This document shows, piece by piece, positions 1-10,866 of a stretch of DNA of 64,000 nucleotides; the first letter of the stretch is position 1; the number at the start of each line of letters is the position of its first letter. The stretch is from Capsicum annuum (Eukaryota > Streptophyta > Magnoliopsida > Solanales > Solanaceae), in contig NC_061120.1 in assembly GCF_002878395.1 (NCBI RefSeq), positions 120,279,016 to 120,343,015 on the forward strand, written 5' to 3'. A program made the position numbers and the translations under genes. The notes under the pieces were generated by a model that made no database searches, had not been told where the DNA came from, and saw only the letters and a program-made list of their open reading frames with translations.

Positions 1-1200
1 AATCTACCATAAAATCTGCAGAAAGGATATGATAGAGCTGATTGAGCCCCATTAGCCTGAGATTAGGCACTCTTTGCCTTATAATTATCACCACTATAGA
101 AACGCCTATTACCCGACAACTTTTATTAGAGAGTGCTAGCCGTCGAGTAAGACCCAGAATTGCCTTACTTCTTCTTGGGCCACTTTCTACCATCTCATCC
201 ACTCTGTTGTTGGCCACCACCCTTTTTAGAATATCGAAAGTTCTTTCCCTGCCTTTCTACTATCTCATCCTTCTTCTTCTTATCTTTCTCAACCAACTGC
301 ATATATTCCACCAACCTTGAGATATACATATCCTTGTTAAGTAAGGATGATTTACTCTCCAAAATCAAGACTCCAGACAACCTAAAAGTGAACTTGCTCA
401 TCCTATCTCTCATGATAGAAACCAAATCCAGAGCATACCATGATAACTAATGAAACTTTAAGGCATATTCCTTGAATGACATCTTACCTTGCTTCAAATT
501 AACAAACTCTTCTACTTTTGCCTCTCTTAACTCTTTAAGAAAGAAGTTGTCTAGACAAGCATATGAAAAATTCTCCCATAGAGATGACTCAAGATCATTA
601 CACCTTGACTGATCTCGTTCCTCGTTCCATTGGTACACCACACCTTTCAGCTGATAGGCAAAAAATCCACACACTCCATATTAGTGGCATACGTAACACA
701 AAAAACCTTAACACCTTTAAAGGTTGGAGGATTCAACCTCATGAACTGGACAACCCTTGCGGCCTTAGAAGATAGAGTAATAGGAATGACCCGCTTAGAC
801 TGAGATGCTACTAACTATGCTAATATATGAATGGACTAATATAACTCAGCGTTCTTCACTTCATCTCGAGGAGCTCGAAAGGACTAGAAGGAATCGGTGG
901 AACTCTAGGAGGACAATCGAGAGCAGAACCCCTAGACCAGGTCTGGATCCCATAAGTAGAACTAGACCCATCAATATTGTCCTCAGGTGGGATAGAGAAG
1001 TATTTGTGAGCATTAGATCTTCGAGGAAGAATGATCTAAAAAGCAAACAAATGGGAAATAGAGAATATTTTAGGACCTTAGGCTAAAGATTGAAAATATA
1101 ACACAAGAAAGAGAAATATTCATAAATTCCTTGTAGCTTTTCACTTATGAGTGTGGCGTGCTTCACACCCTTAAAAGAGAATCTACTCGACATAGCTTTG
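1..1200 (-). pseudogene. gag: Ty3/gypsy gag relic, left copy of tandem element
   Basis: Minus-strand translation of 674-447 gives a plant retrotransposon Gag core: an AYQLKG-type start, a tryptophan-rich middle, SLWENF, then ELREAKVEEFVNL and SFKEYALKF. This is the retrotrans_gag region that builds the particle shell. Positions 1046-861 read as the proline- and serine-rich N-terminal part. Stops and frameshifts break the frame and the window edge removes the C-terminus. The PBS (1,229-1,240) and an LTR lie directly upstream on the same strand, so this is the start of a second internal region. The homologous copy at 10,867-12,330 is similar in order and wording. Confidence 0.82.
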
Positions 1201-1228
1201 TGGTCTCCTAATTGACCATGAACCTATG

Positions 1229-1240
1229 GATCTAATACCA
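1229..1240 (-). other. Primer binding site, initiator Met-tRNA type
   Basis: On the minus strand this reads TGGTATTAGATC, two changes from the usual plant LTR-element PBS TGGTATCAGAGC that pairs with the 3' end of initiator methionine tRNA. It lies a few bases after the LTR end and before gag, as expected. The equivalent stretch of the right-hand copy (near 12,345) is deleted. Confidence 0.7.
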
Positions 1241-1837
1241 ATCTATCACAACCCGAACTAGGGCTTAGTCGTGTCAGGTTCCTCATGTCTAAATGGGATT
1301 GGAGACCATCACCAATATCCAAGCATAATCATCCTACAACCTATGTCAGATGAATTCTGAACATATAACAAAATAGAACAAGAATAAATCAAAGACATTA
1401 AATAAAGTCTATAACCATAATCCAACAAACTCAATCCAATATCTAATCGATGTTAACACTAATTCCAAAAATAATACCAACATCGCCCATGCCCATAGTA
1501 GTCCAAATAGGCTCTAACAATAAACAAAGAACACCCAGTCAGGACATTCCCATGACCATAGCCAAAACCAAAGTCCAAGAAACAAAAATAATGAAAAGAT
1601 GTCGATAGCATGAAATGGAGTCTTCTGGAGTATGAAAGGTCACTACTTCAGTTTAACTCTACAAATCCTCAAATCCAAGTCACTATCAGGAGGAGTAGAA
1701 TGGCTGATTGATGCATTGTTTGGAAATACAGTGCCTAATGATGGTTAGCAAAATGAACGCTAGCATGTACTTAGGAATAAGGATAAAATAATGCCATTAT
1801 TCAAAACCAAAGTAGATAACCATATGCAATTACATTC

Positions 1838-1854
1838 ATATATATATATATATA
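1838..1854. repeat. (AT)n microsatellite in LTR
   Basis: Seventeen bases of pure alternating AT. The partner LTR has an imperfect version near 12,938-12,955, so the tract has expanded or been purified in this copy. It could be part of the LTR promoter region, but no transcription start can be placed. Confidence 0.85.
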
Positions 1855-3120
1855 CCATGCTAGGAAAGAAAATTGGGTTTAGCATGCATTTAAAACCTTT
1901 AACCTAGATTTTATAGAGTAACTATCATAATCTACCCACAGGCTATATGGTCCAGTGTTACCCCTTGAATGGGCCCCAGTGCGTGCAGCTGCACAAACTA
2001 AAGATATCATAGGGGTCAAAGATTCTTGTGCACTCTTCACCCTCTATGATATTTGTATATATTCATAGCTTGAGGGATTTCCATGTACCCCATAAGCATC
2101 TGTTCACCTTGACCAACCCTCATGTCAGCAAACATGAGTTTTCAGTATCCTTCTATCGGACTCACACTTTTATGGTTAGCTCTCTTAAGCTGCCATTACT
2201 GCCTAATTAAAAAAGTTTAGTACATAACCAAACCACTAATTTTAGGAGTCAATTATCAAGGCATTATGAAGTGGTATCATTATACCTACTACAGCTTGCA
2301 AGCAATGTCCTTAGGCAATACTTAGGGGATTACCATGTACTTCACAAGACCTCTAATTAAACCAAAGTCGTAGCCAGCAAGGCCTGTTCAAACCATTTAA
2401 AATCAACTAAACCAATTTAGGTTCCATTAACATCTTATACAACGCAAAGATTTCAACATTAGTCAAACTATGTAAAAATAATCATTCTCAGTGGAATTTT
2501 AACAAACATGTTGAGGGCATATAATTTCCAAAACCAAAAACAAGTATCAATTGACCATTCCCATGGAACCATATGTAATAACCACAATTATAACATGAAA
2601 ATAATAAAAAAATATGTGAAAACATTATCCAACCAAGAACAATGAAAACCCCCAACATATATTTCAAAACAAAAACATTACCATAATAATACCATGAAAA
2701 CCATCCATTAAAACATGGTTTTAGTTTAACGAATAAATAGGGAAGAGTAACATGCCTTTGTCATGAAGACTCACCAAGAGATTTTGATCCTTAATCCTTT
2801 ATAAGACTATCTTGAAAAATCCATAGCCCAATCTTTTTGAGAATTTTTTAGATAGTATTTTCATCTTCTAAAGAGTGTAATGAAGGACCAAATGGTGTAG
2901 GACATGGGGGTATTATGGTATTAGGGTGGGAAATATCCAAAATAGCCTCAACTTAAAAGATATAAAAAGAATGCAGGAGGGTATGGTTGGAACTCTCAAC
3001 TCGTATCCACATTATATGAGTGGTACCCTCAACTTGTAACTTGATCAGAAAGTTGGACACCACATTCTATCCAACATACCATTCCCTTAGCCTAACTCGT
3101 ACAATCACCATAAGACTAGT

Positions 3121-3141
3121 ATCCTTTAAGTTATACCCTAA
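3121..3141. repeat. Left target-site duplication of the L1 insertion
   Basis: A 21-base sequence beginning ATCCTTTAAG and ending ATACCCTAA. It recurs at 6,996-7,016 with one mismatch (T to C at the twelfth base). The uninterrupted LTR copy has the related site once, at 14,209-14,229. Confidence 0.88.
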
Positions 3142-3174
3142 ATTTTTAGAGGTAGAAAGCAGGTTTGGAATGGT

Positions 3175-5160
3175 TTAATGATGGGGAAAAAACACTAAAT
3201 TTTTCTATGTTGTGGTGAAAGGAAGAAGAAGTAGATTGAAAATTACAAGAATTTAAGACGATGATGGGGTATTGATGGAAAATCAGACAGATATAGCAGT
3301 GAAAGCTGTTAGTTTCTTCCTGTGACAGTTTACTAAAAAGGAAGAGATATTGGACTTTTACATGCTAAATGAATTACCTCTATAATGACTTCTGAATCGA
3401 ATGCAGATATGAATAGGATACCTGAGATTCAAGAAGTTGAGGAGACTGTCATAGGTTTGAATAGGAATAGTGCAGGAGGGCCTGATGGTATGGCATTAAC
3501 ATTCTTTCAGAATGCCATGGATATTATAGGTTAAGATATTCATAAAATGATCATAGATTTCTTTTGTAGGTTTGAATTAGCAAATTTTGTGACACATACA
3601 AACTTGGTATTATTACCCAAGAAGCTAGTAGTGAATATATTTTTTGATGTGAGACCTATATCCTTGAGTAATTTTTGGAACAATTTTTTTTCTAGAATTA
3701 CTTATGAGAGAATTAAGAAGGTTTTATCTTCTATTATTTTGTAGGAGAATACAGGTTTTGTTCAGGGAAGAAGCATTGCCAAGAACATCCTGATGATTCA
3801 GGAAATAATAATAGATATTAGGAAAAGGAGTAGGAGTCCTAATTTGGTAATGAAGATAGAAATGATGAAAGCATATGATAGAGTTGACTGGATTTTTCGT
3901 ACTAATGTAATGAGGAAGGTAGGATTTAGGGAATTTATAATTGATATGGCGTTCAGACAAGTTGGAAACAACTAGTATTCTATACTATTAAATGGACAGC
4001 TTAATTGTTTTTTCAAATCCTTAAAAGGCTTGAAATAAGGAGATCCTCTATCTCCTACACTATTTATTCTTACAGTGATGTTAAGAGCTTTAAAGCCTTT
4101 TATGGCTTTTAAAGAGTTTAAACTATTTGGAATGCCTAGAGGAAGTCCTAGAGTAAGTCACTTTGCCTTTGCTAGTGACATGATAATCTTATTCAAAGCT
4201 GATTTAAAGACAATGCAAAAAGTGATACGATTCCCTTGAGAAATATGAAAAAGTGTCAGGACATAAAGTCAATTAGGAGAAAAGCTCCTTATATTTACAT
4301 AAGTGTATCTCAAGGAGTGGTGGTATTGGCTGAAGTATTTACTGGAATTATGAGAAAGGACTTCCCATTCACTTATTTGGGTTGCCCAATTTTTTATATG
4401 AGAAAGAAAAAAGATTACTATCAAGTTATGATGAGCAGAATTAGTGGAAAATTGCAAGGTTGGAAAGGGAAGCTTCTATCTTATAGGGGAAGAGCTATAC
4501 TGATCAAACATGTCCTACAGAGTATACCACTCCATTGTTTATCTGTCATGAACCCTCTTTTAAATATACTCAATACAATTCGAAGAATGTTAGCTTATTT
4601 TTTTTAGAGTACAAATATATGGTGTAAGTTATCTGCCTAAGGAAGAAGGAGGTTTAGGGTTTAGGAACATCAAAGATATGTCAATGGCTTTATTCTGCAA
4701 GCTATGGTGGAACTTTAAAACCAAAGACTCTATTCGGAGAAGATACATGAAAAATAAGTATTGCAGAAATAAACTCCCAAATGAGATAGAGTGGAAAACT
4801 GGTGCTGGATGTCAAGTATGGAAAAAGATGTTACAGGCAACAGACTTGGTGGAGCGTCAAAATTTTTGGATAATAATGAAAGAAAATTCTAATATGTGGT
4901 TAGATAACTAGACAAGGGAGGGGGATCTTTATACACTTTTGCATAATTCAAAGGAATGGGACAATCAATACCAACAGGTAAAGGACTTAATTCATAACAG
5001 AGCCTGGAATTCACAGCTGATGTATCAACTATTTTCTCAAGAAGTTGCAGATTATATCAAGGAATCCATTAGAATTCAAGCTGATAGACAGGGAGAAGAC
5101 AATCCAATATGGATGTTGGAGTCAAATGGTATATTCACTATCAAGTCAACCTTTAATTAT
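3175..5160 (+). pseudogene. L1 ORF2 reverse transcriptase, degenerate
   Basis: Recognisable RT landmarks appear in order: a GPDG block (about 3,480), THTNLVLLPKK (3,592-3,624), RPISLSN (3,652-3,672), the GFVQGRSI block (about 3,753-3,776), KAYDRVDW (3,868-3,891) and GDPLSPTLF (4,039-4,065). The catalytic YADD box reads FASD (about 4,171), so the first aspartate is lost. At least five in-frame stops and several frame changes separate the blocks. 4,236-4,607 and 4,678-5,175 continue as the connection region seen between RT and zf-RVT in plant L1 ORF2. Function when intact: target-primed reverse transcription of its own RNA. Confidence 0.88.
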
Positions 5161-5199
5161 ATCAGGCAAAGGTAAAAGAATATTGTTGTTTATAGAAAT

Positions 5200-5480
5200 A
5201 TTTGCGTGAAAGGTTTACCTTTTAAGATGGCATTCTTAAAGTGGAGATTTTGGAAAGGGAAAGTTCCTATTCATGATAACTTGAGAAGATGGGGAGTAGA
5301 AGGACCTACTATATGTTGGTGTTGTTCACAGCCTGATAAAGAAACTATTTCACATGTGTTTCTGAAATAAGGAACTGCTAACAGGACTTGGTCCTATTTT
5401 TCTACTTGTGCAGGTATCACAATGCAAGGAGCCAGTCTAAGAGAACTCATTAACTACTGGTGGAATACTATCAGTCAATT
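5200..5480 (+). pseudogene. zf-RVT domain of the L1
   Basis: The translation contains FKMAFLKWRFWKGKVP, then a W-CC-P-KETISHVFL block with paired cysteines and a histidine, matching the zf-RVT domain that follows RT in plant non-LTR elements. One stop falls right after the SHVFLK segment. This supports the L1 assignment independently of RT. Confidence 0.8.
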
Positions 5481-5543
5481 CCTAGAATTATCTTATGGGA
5501 GTTGTGGAGATGAAGAAACAATGCAAAATATGAAGGGAAATCT

Positions 5544-6127
5544 TTGTCAACTCACAAAGTAATATACAATATTGATAGAGATATTGGTCTGTTACTTAAA
5601 GTGAGGAATCCGAGACAAGTTTTCCCTTCTATGTGGCTAGAGATTCATCAACAACTACAGCAAAAGAGACCTACAATCAAGCTGAAAAAGGTTGAATGGC
5701 AAATTCCAGAAGAGGGTTGGTTGAAGTACAATACAGATGGAGCTTCTAGGGGTAATCTAGGGATCAGTTCTTATGCTTTTTGTTTGAGAGATGAAAAGGG
5801 AGATCTAAGGTATGCACAGGGTGTACAGATTAAAGATACCACTAACATGGAGGCTAAAGCATATGCTATGATCCAAGCAATAATCCATTGTAAGCTTTCC
5901 AAACATAATAAGTTAATCTTTCAAGAAGATTCTCTTATTATGCTGAAGATTTTAAACAAAGAGTGGGAGTACCCATGGAATATGGTTGATTATGTTGAGC
6001 ATATCAAAGAGATTTTACAAGATAAGCAAGTAAAATTTTAGCACATTTTAAGGGAGAGGAATCAGTTGGTAGATCATTTAGCAAACACAACAATTGATAA
6101 TGGAGCACTTAGGATGACATTTAAGTA
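5544..6127 (+). pseudogene. C-terminal RNase H domain of the L1
   Basis: A 165-residue open stretch (5,544-6,041), then a stop, then continued homology to about 6,127. The RNase H fold residues can be followed: NTDGAS (first Asp, about 5,731), NMEAKAYA (Glu, about 5,850), QEDSL (Asp, about 5,926) and VDHLAN (last Asp, about 6,072). All four catalytic acids are therefore present although the RT active site is lost and a stop separates the last one. Domain position at the end of ORF2 is typical of plant L1 subfamilies with RNase H. Confidence 0.85.
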
Positions 6128-6995
6128 GCTACAAGTCAAAGGTAAGAAAATCCTTAACAGTGATAAGTTACAGTGTCATTACATACGATTGTCATTGAAA
6201 AAAGGATTAAGAGGCTGCGGGCTATAATTATAGTCAACAAAGCTAAATCAGCTTACAACTACCTATTTACAACCCAAGAGGGAAATCACAAACGTCAAAA
6301 GCTATTTAGCCTATACAGATTTGGTCATTAAAAGTAGACTTCAAGTAAAGGGGGAGCGTCGAGTGAGTTTGACCTAACCAATACAGCTGAGAAGCAGAAT
6401 ACAATTCAAAGAAAGGCGGGTCCAAGCATCCTTTATCACCTGCCCTTCTACATCTGTTAACAAGGTCGTAATAAGGGGATTTTATAAGGAACAACAGTAA
6501 AAAAAAGCAAGAACTAGGAGTTACTTGGATATGCAATCTGACTCAGGGACCTAAAACCCTCATTTAAGCTCAAAAAAAAAAGAACCATCCCTTCTACAGG
6601 AGAACACAACTGAGAAAGAGCATGGAGATAACTAGATGGGGGTAAGTAGACACTAAGGTAAAATACTTACTTTAGTGAACTGATAATTGTATGAATCATC
6701 GACATCTTAGGCAAGGAGTTAATGATCTAGAGGACCAACATTAAGAATTGAGAGTTGAAAGTCACACACATCATGGAGTTTCACTAGGAAGAAGCTCAAA
6801 GGGCAGTAAAGACAACAAAAAACCATTTAGAAACCCTAGGGACATTTATGTATGAATTTATATAGAGGGATTAGGTCGGGTTTATTTTGTTGGTCCGAAT
6901 TTAATAGGCCAAATCCATTGACAATTTTTGATGGGTTGGCCCATTTTTGTAATAATTTGGTGTATTATAAGTAAAATCCATATTATTTAGAAAAA
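6128..6995 (+). other. 3' untranslated part of the L1
   Basis: About 870 bases without a reading frame, with an A10 run near 6,570-6,579 and the final A-run next to the right TSD. Nothing else is recognised. The length is long for an L1 3' UTR, so a small extra insertion cannot be excluded. Confidence 0.55.
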
Positions 6996-7016
6996 ATCCT
7001 TTAAGTCATACCCTAA
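6996..7016. repeat. Right target-site duplication of the L1
   Basis: Repeats 3,121-3,141 with 20 of 21 bases identical. Joining the LTR across the two repeats recreates the order seen in the uninterrupted LTR copy around 14,209-14,250. Confidence 0.88.
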
Positions 7017-7263
7017 TCAGGACATCTAGGCTAGGCAATGGACAAGATACAATTGGGCACTTTACTTCTCATTTTATGAACATACGACTCGTATGGAGTC
7101 TTCTCGTGCCAAGGACAAAACATGGAGAACATCACACTACCCAATATACAACTAGGGTCCCTAAAACTATATCCATGCCATATGACTCGTATGGTTGGTC
7201 GTTAGAAGAATAGTGAGATCAAAGCTTAGGAAATTTCTAAGGGCCAAAATTCAGGGTGTTTTA
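7017..7263 (-). repeat. Chromovirus LTR, second part (LTR start)
   Basis: Aligns with 14,230-14,474: both carry ACTCGTATGGAGTCTTCTCG or close variants and end in GGAAATTTCTAAGGGCCAAA followed by GGGTGTTTTA. In minus orientation the LTR starts at 7,263 with TTAAAACACCC, directly after the polypurine tract. Confidence 0.85.
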
Positions 7264-7264
7264 A

Positions 7265-7277
7265 CTCTCCCCATTGG
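7265..7277 (-). other. Polypurine tract
   Basis: Minus strand reads CCAATGGGGAGAG, a purine-rich run immediately upstream of the LTR start, as needed to prime plus-strand DNA synthesis. It shows that the LTR to its left is the 3' LTR of the 7,264-12,330 internal region. Confidence 0.65.
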
Positions 7278-7350
7278 GATCATTTGTCCTTGAATGATGG
7301 AACAAGGCAGTACACATATGATTTACATCCCAATACCTCTATTCTGACCT

Positions 7351-7460
7351 TTAACTAAGTTAGAAAACAAAGTTGCAAAGAAATCAATCTTTCCTTAACT
7401 AAGTTAGAAAACAAAGTTGCAAAGAAATCAATCTTTCCTTAACTAAGTTAGAAAACAAAG
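7351..7460. repeat. 44-bp tandem repeat, 2.5 copies
   Basis: The unit starts TTAACTAAGTTAGAAAAC and repeats with an exact 44-base period at 7,351, 7,395 and 7,439; the third copy stops after about 22 bases. The copies are identical while surrounding retrotransposon sequence is strongly decayed, so the duplication is recent relative to the element. It lies between the chromodomain end and the PPT. Confidence 0.9.
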
Positions 7461-7463
7461 ATT

Positions 7464-8900
7464 TTTGAAGAGCACATACCTTCCATAAGAATTTTTGGAG
7501 AAGAAAACATGAACGGATACTTGGACATCATGTCCTCTTTAGCTTCCCAAGAAGCCTCTTCAACCTTGTGATTCTACTATGGAACCTTTACTAAGGCCTC
7601 ATCCTTGGTCCACAACTGATGAACCTAACAGTCTAAGATTTCCACCAGGACCTCCTTATAAGACAGAGAATCTGAAATACCAATTTCCTTGATAGGCATA
7701 ACTTACGATAGAGAACCCATACACTTTCTTAATATAGAAACATGGAACACTAGATGAATGGAGCTCAAACTAGAAGGAAAATCCAACCCATACACAACAT
7801 TGCTAACCCTTCTCATAACTAGCTAGAGACCAATATATCGGGGATTAAGCTTCCCCTTCTTCCCAAACTGCATCACTCCCTTCATGGGAAATAGTTTCAA
7901 GAACCCCTTATCCCCAACCTTAAACTCTAATTTTCTTTGACTCACGCCGACATAGGATTTTTGGCAACTTTGGGAAGTCTTAACACTATTCCAAATCACC
8001 TTACCATTCTCCATGTCTTTGTGAACTAAATTCGTACCAATCATCTATGCCTCACCAACCTTGAACCACCCAATAGGAGACCTATACCTCCTATTGTACA
8101 AAGCTTCAAATGGAGCCATCCAAATGCTAGTGTTAGATATTATTATAAGCAAACTCTAAAAAAGGAAAATACTCCACCCAACAACCACCATAGTAAATCA
8201 TGTAAGTATGAAGCATATTCTCCAATGTCTGAATAGTTCTCTCCACTTACCCATCAGACTATGGGTGAAAAATAGTACAAAGACTCACCTTGGTCCCCAA
8301 ACCTTTCTAAAATGACTGCCAAAAGTTTGATAAAAACTACATACAATGATCTGAGATGATAGAAATATTTACCCCATTATCGTCAAAATGTCATGGAGAT
8401 ACGACCTCGCTTAATCCTTAGTTGAGAAGTTAGTCCTTATTGGCAAAAAGTATGCTGAATTTGCCATCCTATCCACGATGACCCAAACCAAATGAAAATA
8501 ATTTTGAGATCAAGGAAGTCTGATAACCAAATCCATATTATTCGCTTCCCACTTCTATACAAGCAACTCACTTTATTGATATAATCCTTCGTGCCTCATG
8601 TGCACAAGTTTCACTTGTTGACATACCATATACTTAGATACAAAATTTGCAACATCCCTCTTCATATTGTTCCACCAATACATGTCCTTCAGAACTTGAT
8701 ATATCTTCGTCTAACTAGGATGAATAATATAGCATGACTTATGTGCCTCATCCAATATCCTCTCTCGCAAACCTTTGACATTGATAACACATGACCTCTA
8801 TTGGTACCGCATGGTACCACACTACTAATTATGAAGGCCATCACCTTTTGCCCACCTACATAAACCTTAATCCTCATCAAGACAAGATCTAACATCTATT
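7464..8900 (-). pseudogene. pol: Chromovirus integrase and chromodomain, degenerate
   Basis: Minus-strand reading from 8,780 down: a histidine-bearing HHCC zinc-finger segment with KMY/KIYQ and YWWN motifs, CQQVK (about 8,616), the DLVIRLPRS block holding the first catalytic Asp (about 8,530), DRMA and a KVRF-like GDKGFLKLFPMKGVMQFG block (7,915-7,860) typical of the integrase C-terminus. A chromodomain remnant with WEAKEDMMSKYP lies near 7,545. Frameshifts are frequent. The chromodomain assigns the element to chromoviruses, whose integrase tends to target heterochromatin. Confidence 0.8.
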
Positions 8901-9460
8901 TACTTGATTTCATCACCAAAAGATGACTACATCACCTCCTATATAAATATACCACCTTTCTTAGAGTCTAAGAGAGGAACTTTAAGGTTAGCCAAACAAA
9001 AAATATACTTCACCACCTCTCCCTTCTCCTTGTCCATATGAGCTAGACTCCCTATGGATAACCGGCTATGAGCATCAGTAAGCACATTAGCTTTACCTAG
9101 ATAGTAGTAAAGACTCATGGCATAATCTTTGAGTAGCTCAAGACATCTCAATTGCCTGAGGTTAAGCTCTTTCTAAGTAAACACATACTGAAGGCTGTTA
9201 TGATAAGAAATAATGTCCATATGAACCCTATACAAATAATGGCATCATATTTTAACGAGAGCACCACAACTTACAACTCCAAGTCTTGGATAATTCCTCT
9301 TATGCACTTTTAACTGCTTAGAGGCATAAGCTATTTCCCTGCTATGCTGCATAATAACATAACTAAGCCCCACATAGGACACATCATAATAAACCACAAA
9401 TCCATCAATGCGTTCAGGTAAATTCAAAACTAGAGCAAAAGTCATCTTATCCTTCAAATT
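8901..9460 (-). pseudogene. pol: Chromovirus RNase H region, degenerate
   Basis: 9,457-9,245 reads as RNase H start with a VVYYDVSYVGLS block (the catalytic Asp motif DAS is altered to DVS) and IAYASKQLK. 9,151-8,939 reads LELLKDYAMS, GKANVLTDAHSRLS, the end of RNase H where DALSR is usual and DAHSR is seen. The stretch between is broken. The order fits pol of a Ty3/gypsy element. Confidence 0.82.
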
Positions 9461-9479
9461 TTCAAAACTACCCTCACAA

Positions 9480-10181
9480 GTGTCAAACTACAAGAATTTT
9501 ACCTTTTTCTAAGTCGACTTAGTCAAGGGGACATATATAGAAGAGACACACTCTACGAATCTCCTATAGTAACTAGCTAAACCCAAGAAGTTCAAAATAT
9601 TAGTTGGAGTCATGGGTTTAGGCAACTTCTTAACCACTGCAACTTTGTGTGGATATACCATGATCCTTTCACTAGAAATGATATGACCCCAAAAAAGTGA
9701 CAACATTCAACCAGAAGTCATATTTCATAAAATTTGGCATACAACCTCTAATCTTTTAGGCTCTACAATATAACACAGAGGTAATTATCTTGATCCCCTA
9801 GCTCTTATAGTACAACAGAATATCATTTATGAATACAATGATGAATAAGTCCATAAATTGATGGAAGACCCTATTTATCAAATCTATGAATGTCGCTGGC
9901 GCAATGGTCAACCCAAAAGACATAACCAAAAACTCAAAATACCTTTACCAGGTATGGATGATAGTCTTAGAAATATCTGCCTCCCTAATCTTTAACTTAT
10001 TATACTTGAATTGAACATCAATCCTGGATAGAAACCTAGTGCCCTGCAACCGATCAAACAAATCATCTATCCTTAGAAGAGGGTAGTTATTCTTTACCGT
10101 CACCTTATTCAACTTTTGGTAATCAATACACACTCAAAAGGAATCATCTTTATGATGTATGAATGACAACGGTGCACCCTA
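9480..10181 (-). pseudogene. pol: Chromovirus reverse transcriptase core, degenerate
   Basis: 10,133-9,945 reads [24 protein letters not shown] and a degraded DLR-GYHQL segment. Further on come SFGLT-APATF and then FINDILL at 9,833-9,813 where Ty3/gypsy RTs have FIDD; the first aspartate of the catalytic pair is asparagine. 9,706-9,509 carries the H-ISSERI and LGLASYYRRFVE motifs downstream of RT. Inactive by sequence. Confidence 0.85.
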
Positions 10182-10643
10182 CTAGGACATACTAGGAATG
10201 ATGAAACCCTTATCTAAAATATCCTTTAGTTTCTCCTTAAGCTCCTTCAACTCAGCTAGAGCTATTCTATATAGATTAATAGAAATTGGAGGAGTGTCCA
10301 AAACAAGATCAATTCCAAACTCAATTTCTCTATTAGGTGTAACACCAGGAAGGTCAACAAGGAAAACCTTAGTAAATTCATTCACTATTAAGACAGATTG
10401 CAAAGAAGGACCCTCTAAGTTAGCATTTTTAACCCGCACTAGATAACAAAAATACCCCTTGGAGATTAACCTAAAAGCTCTAATATGTGATATAGACCTC
10501 TTTTTAGGAGCTATGGAATATCTCTCCCGCTTAATAACTAGCTCATTAAGGATTTCAAAGAAAATCTTATGAGTCCAATAATCTAGAGAAGCATAGAACA
10601 AATGAAACCAATCCATCACAAATATGGCATCAAAATCTACCAT
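10182..10643 (-). pseudogene. pol: PR-RT linker and RT N-terminus, 153-residue open stretch
   Basis: The longest open frame of this element. It starts with a DFD-IF-MDWFH block (end of the protease, where GMDWL is typical), passes through the connector with EFTKVFLVDLPGV, and ends in PPISINLYRIALAELKELKEKL and a DKGFI-PS motif that opens the RT domain in Ty3/gypsy pol. It is open by chance or because it decayed slowly; neighbouring parts are broken. Confidence 0.85.
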
Positions 10644-10645
10644 AT

Positions 10646-10860
10646 CTAATTAAAATAAACCACAATACTATCTTTATTACCAAAAGATACCATATACCCC
10701 CTATAGACTCCTTTAGCAATCACAGAGTCACCTACTAGGGTAGAAATAGAAAAAGGGTCCAAAATAAACTTGAGATCAAAACTAAAATGCACAACCACAA
10801 ATAGAGTCACATAAGAAAGAGTGGACGCTAGATCAAGTAAATAGTACACATCCTAGGTAA
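10646..10860 (-). pseudogene. pol: Aspartic protease relic
   Basis: Minus strand reads YYLLDLASTLSYVT near 10,848, matching the retroviral-type protease active-site position where D-T/S/P-G-A is expected; the glycine is missing, so catalysis would be lost. It is followed by a VGDSVIAKGVYRG block, typical of the middle of chromovirus proteases, directly upstream of the RT linker. Confidence 0.75.
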
Positions 10861-10866
10861 TAAGTT

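Larger units (their letters stand above)
1241..3141 (-). repeat. Chromovirus LTR, first part (split by L1)
   Basis: This aligns along its length with 12,352-14,229; for example both contain GGGTTTAGCATG near 1,880 and 12,975, and the same block before GAGATTTTGATC near 2,775 and 13,865. Its low-coordinate end sits next to the PBS, so it is the LTR 3' end in minus orientation. It stops at a 21-bp target duplication and resumes at 7,017. The net LTR length, 1,901 plus 247 bp, is close to the 2,123 bp of the right-hand copy. Confidence 0.85.
3142..6995 (+). mobile_element. 5'-truncated L1-type LINE inserted in an LTR
   Basis: A plant L1 LINE of about 3.85 kb on the plus strand, between 21-bp direct repeats. 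ORF1 and the endonuclease half of ORF2 are absent; the element begins just upstream of the reverse transcriptase, which is the usual result of incomplete target-primed reverse transcription. The order is RT, thumb/connection region, zf-RVT zinc-binding region, RNase H and a long 3' untranslated part. It ends in a short A-run (6,991-6,996). Many stops show it is dead. Length and TSD fit the family. Confidence 0.88.

Noticed and set aside
42..320. 92-residue plus-strand open stretch opposite the first gag
   Set aside because: It is the complement of the minus-strand gag zinc-knuckle and linker region; an equivalent chance frame exists at 11,144-11,446 opposite the second gag.
10198..10446. 82-residue plus-strand open stretch
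   Set aside because: Shadow of the minus-strand protease-RT linker, which has clear family motifs.
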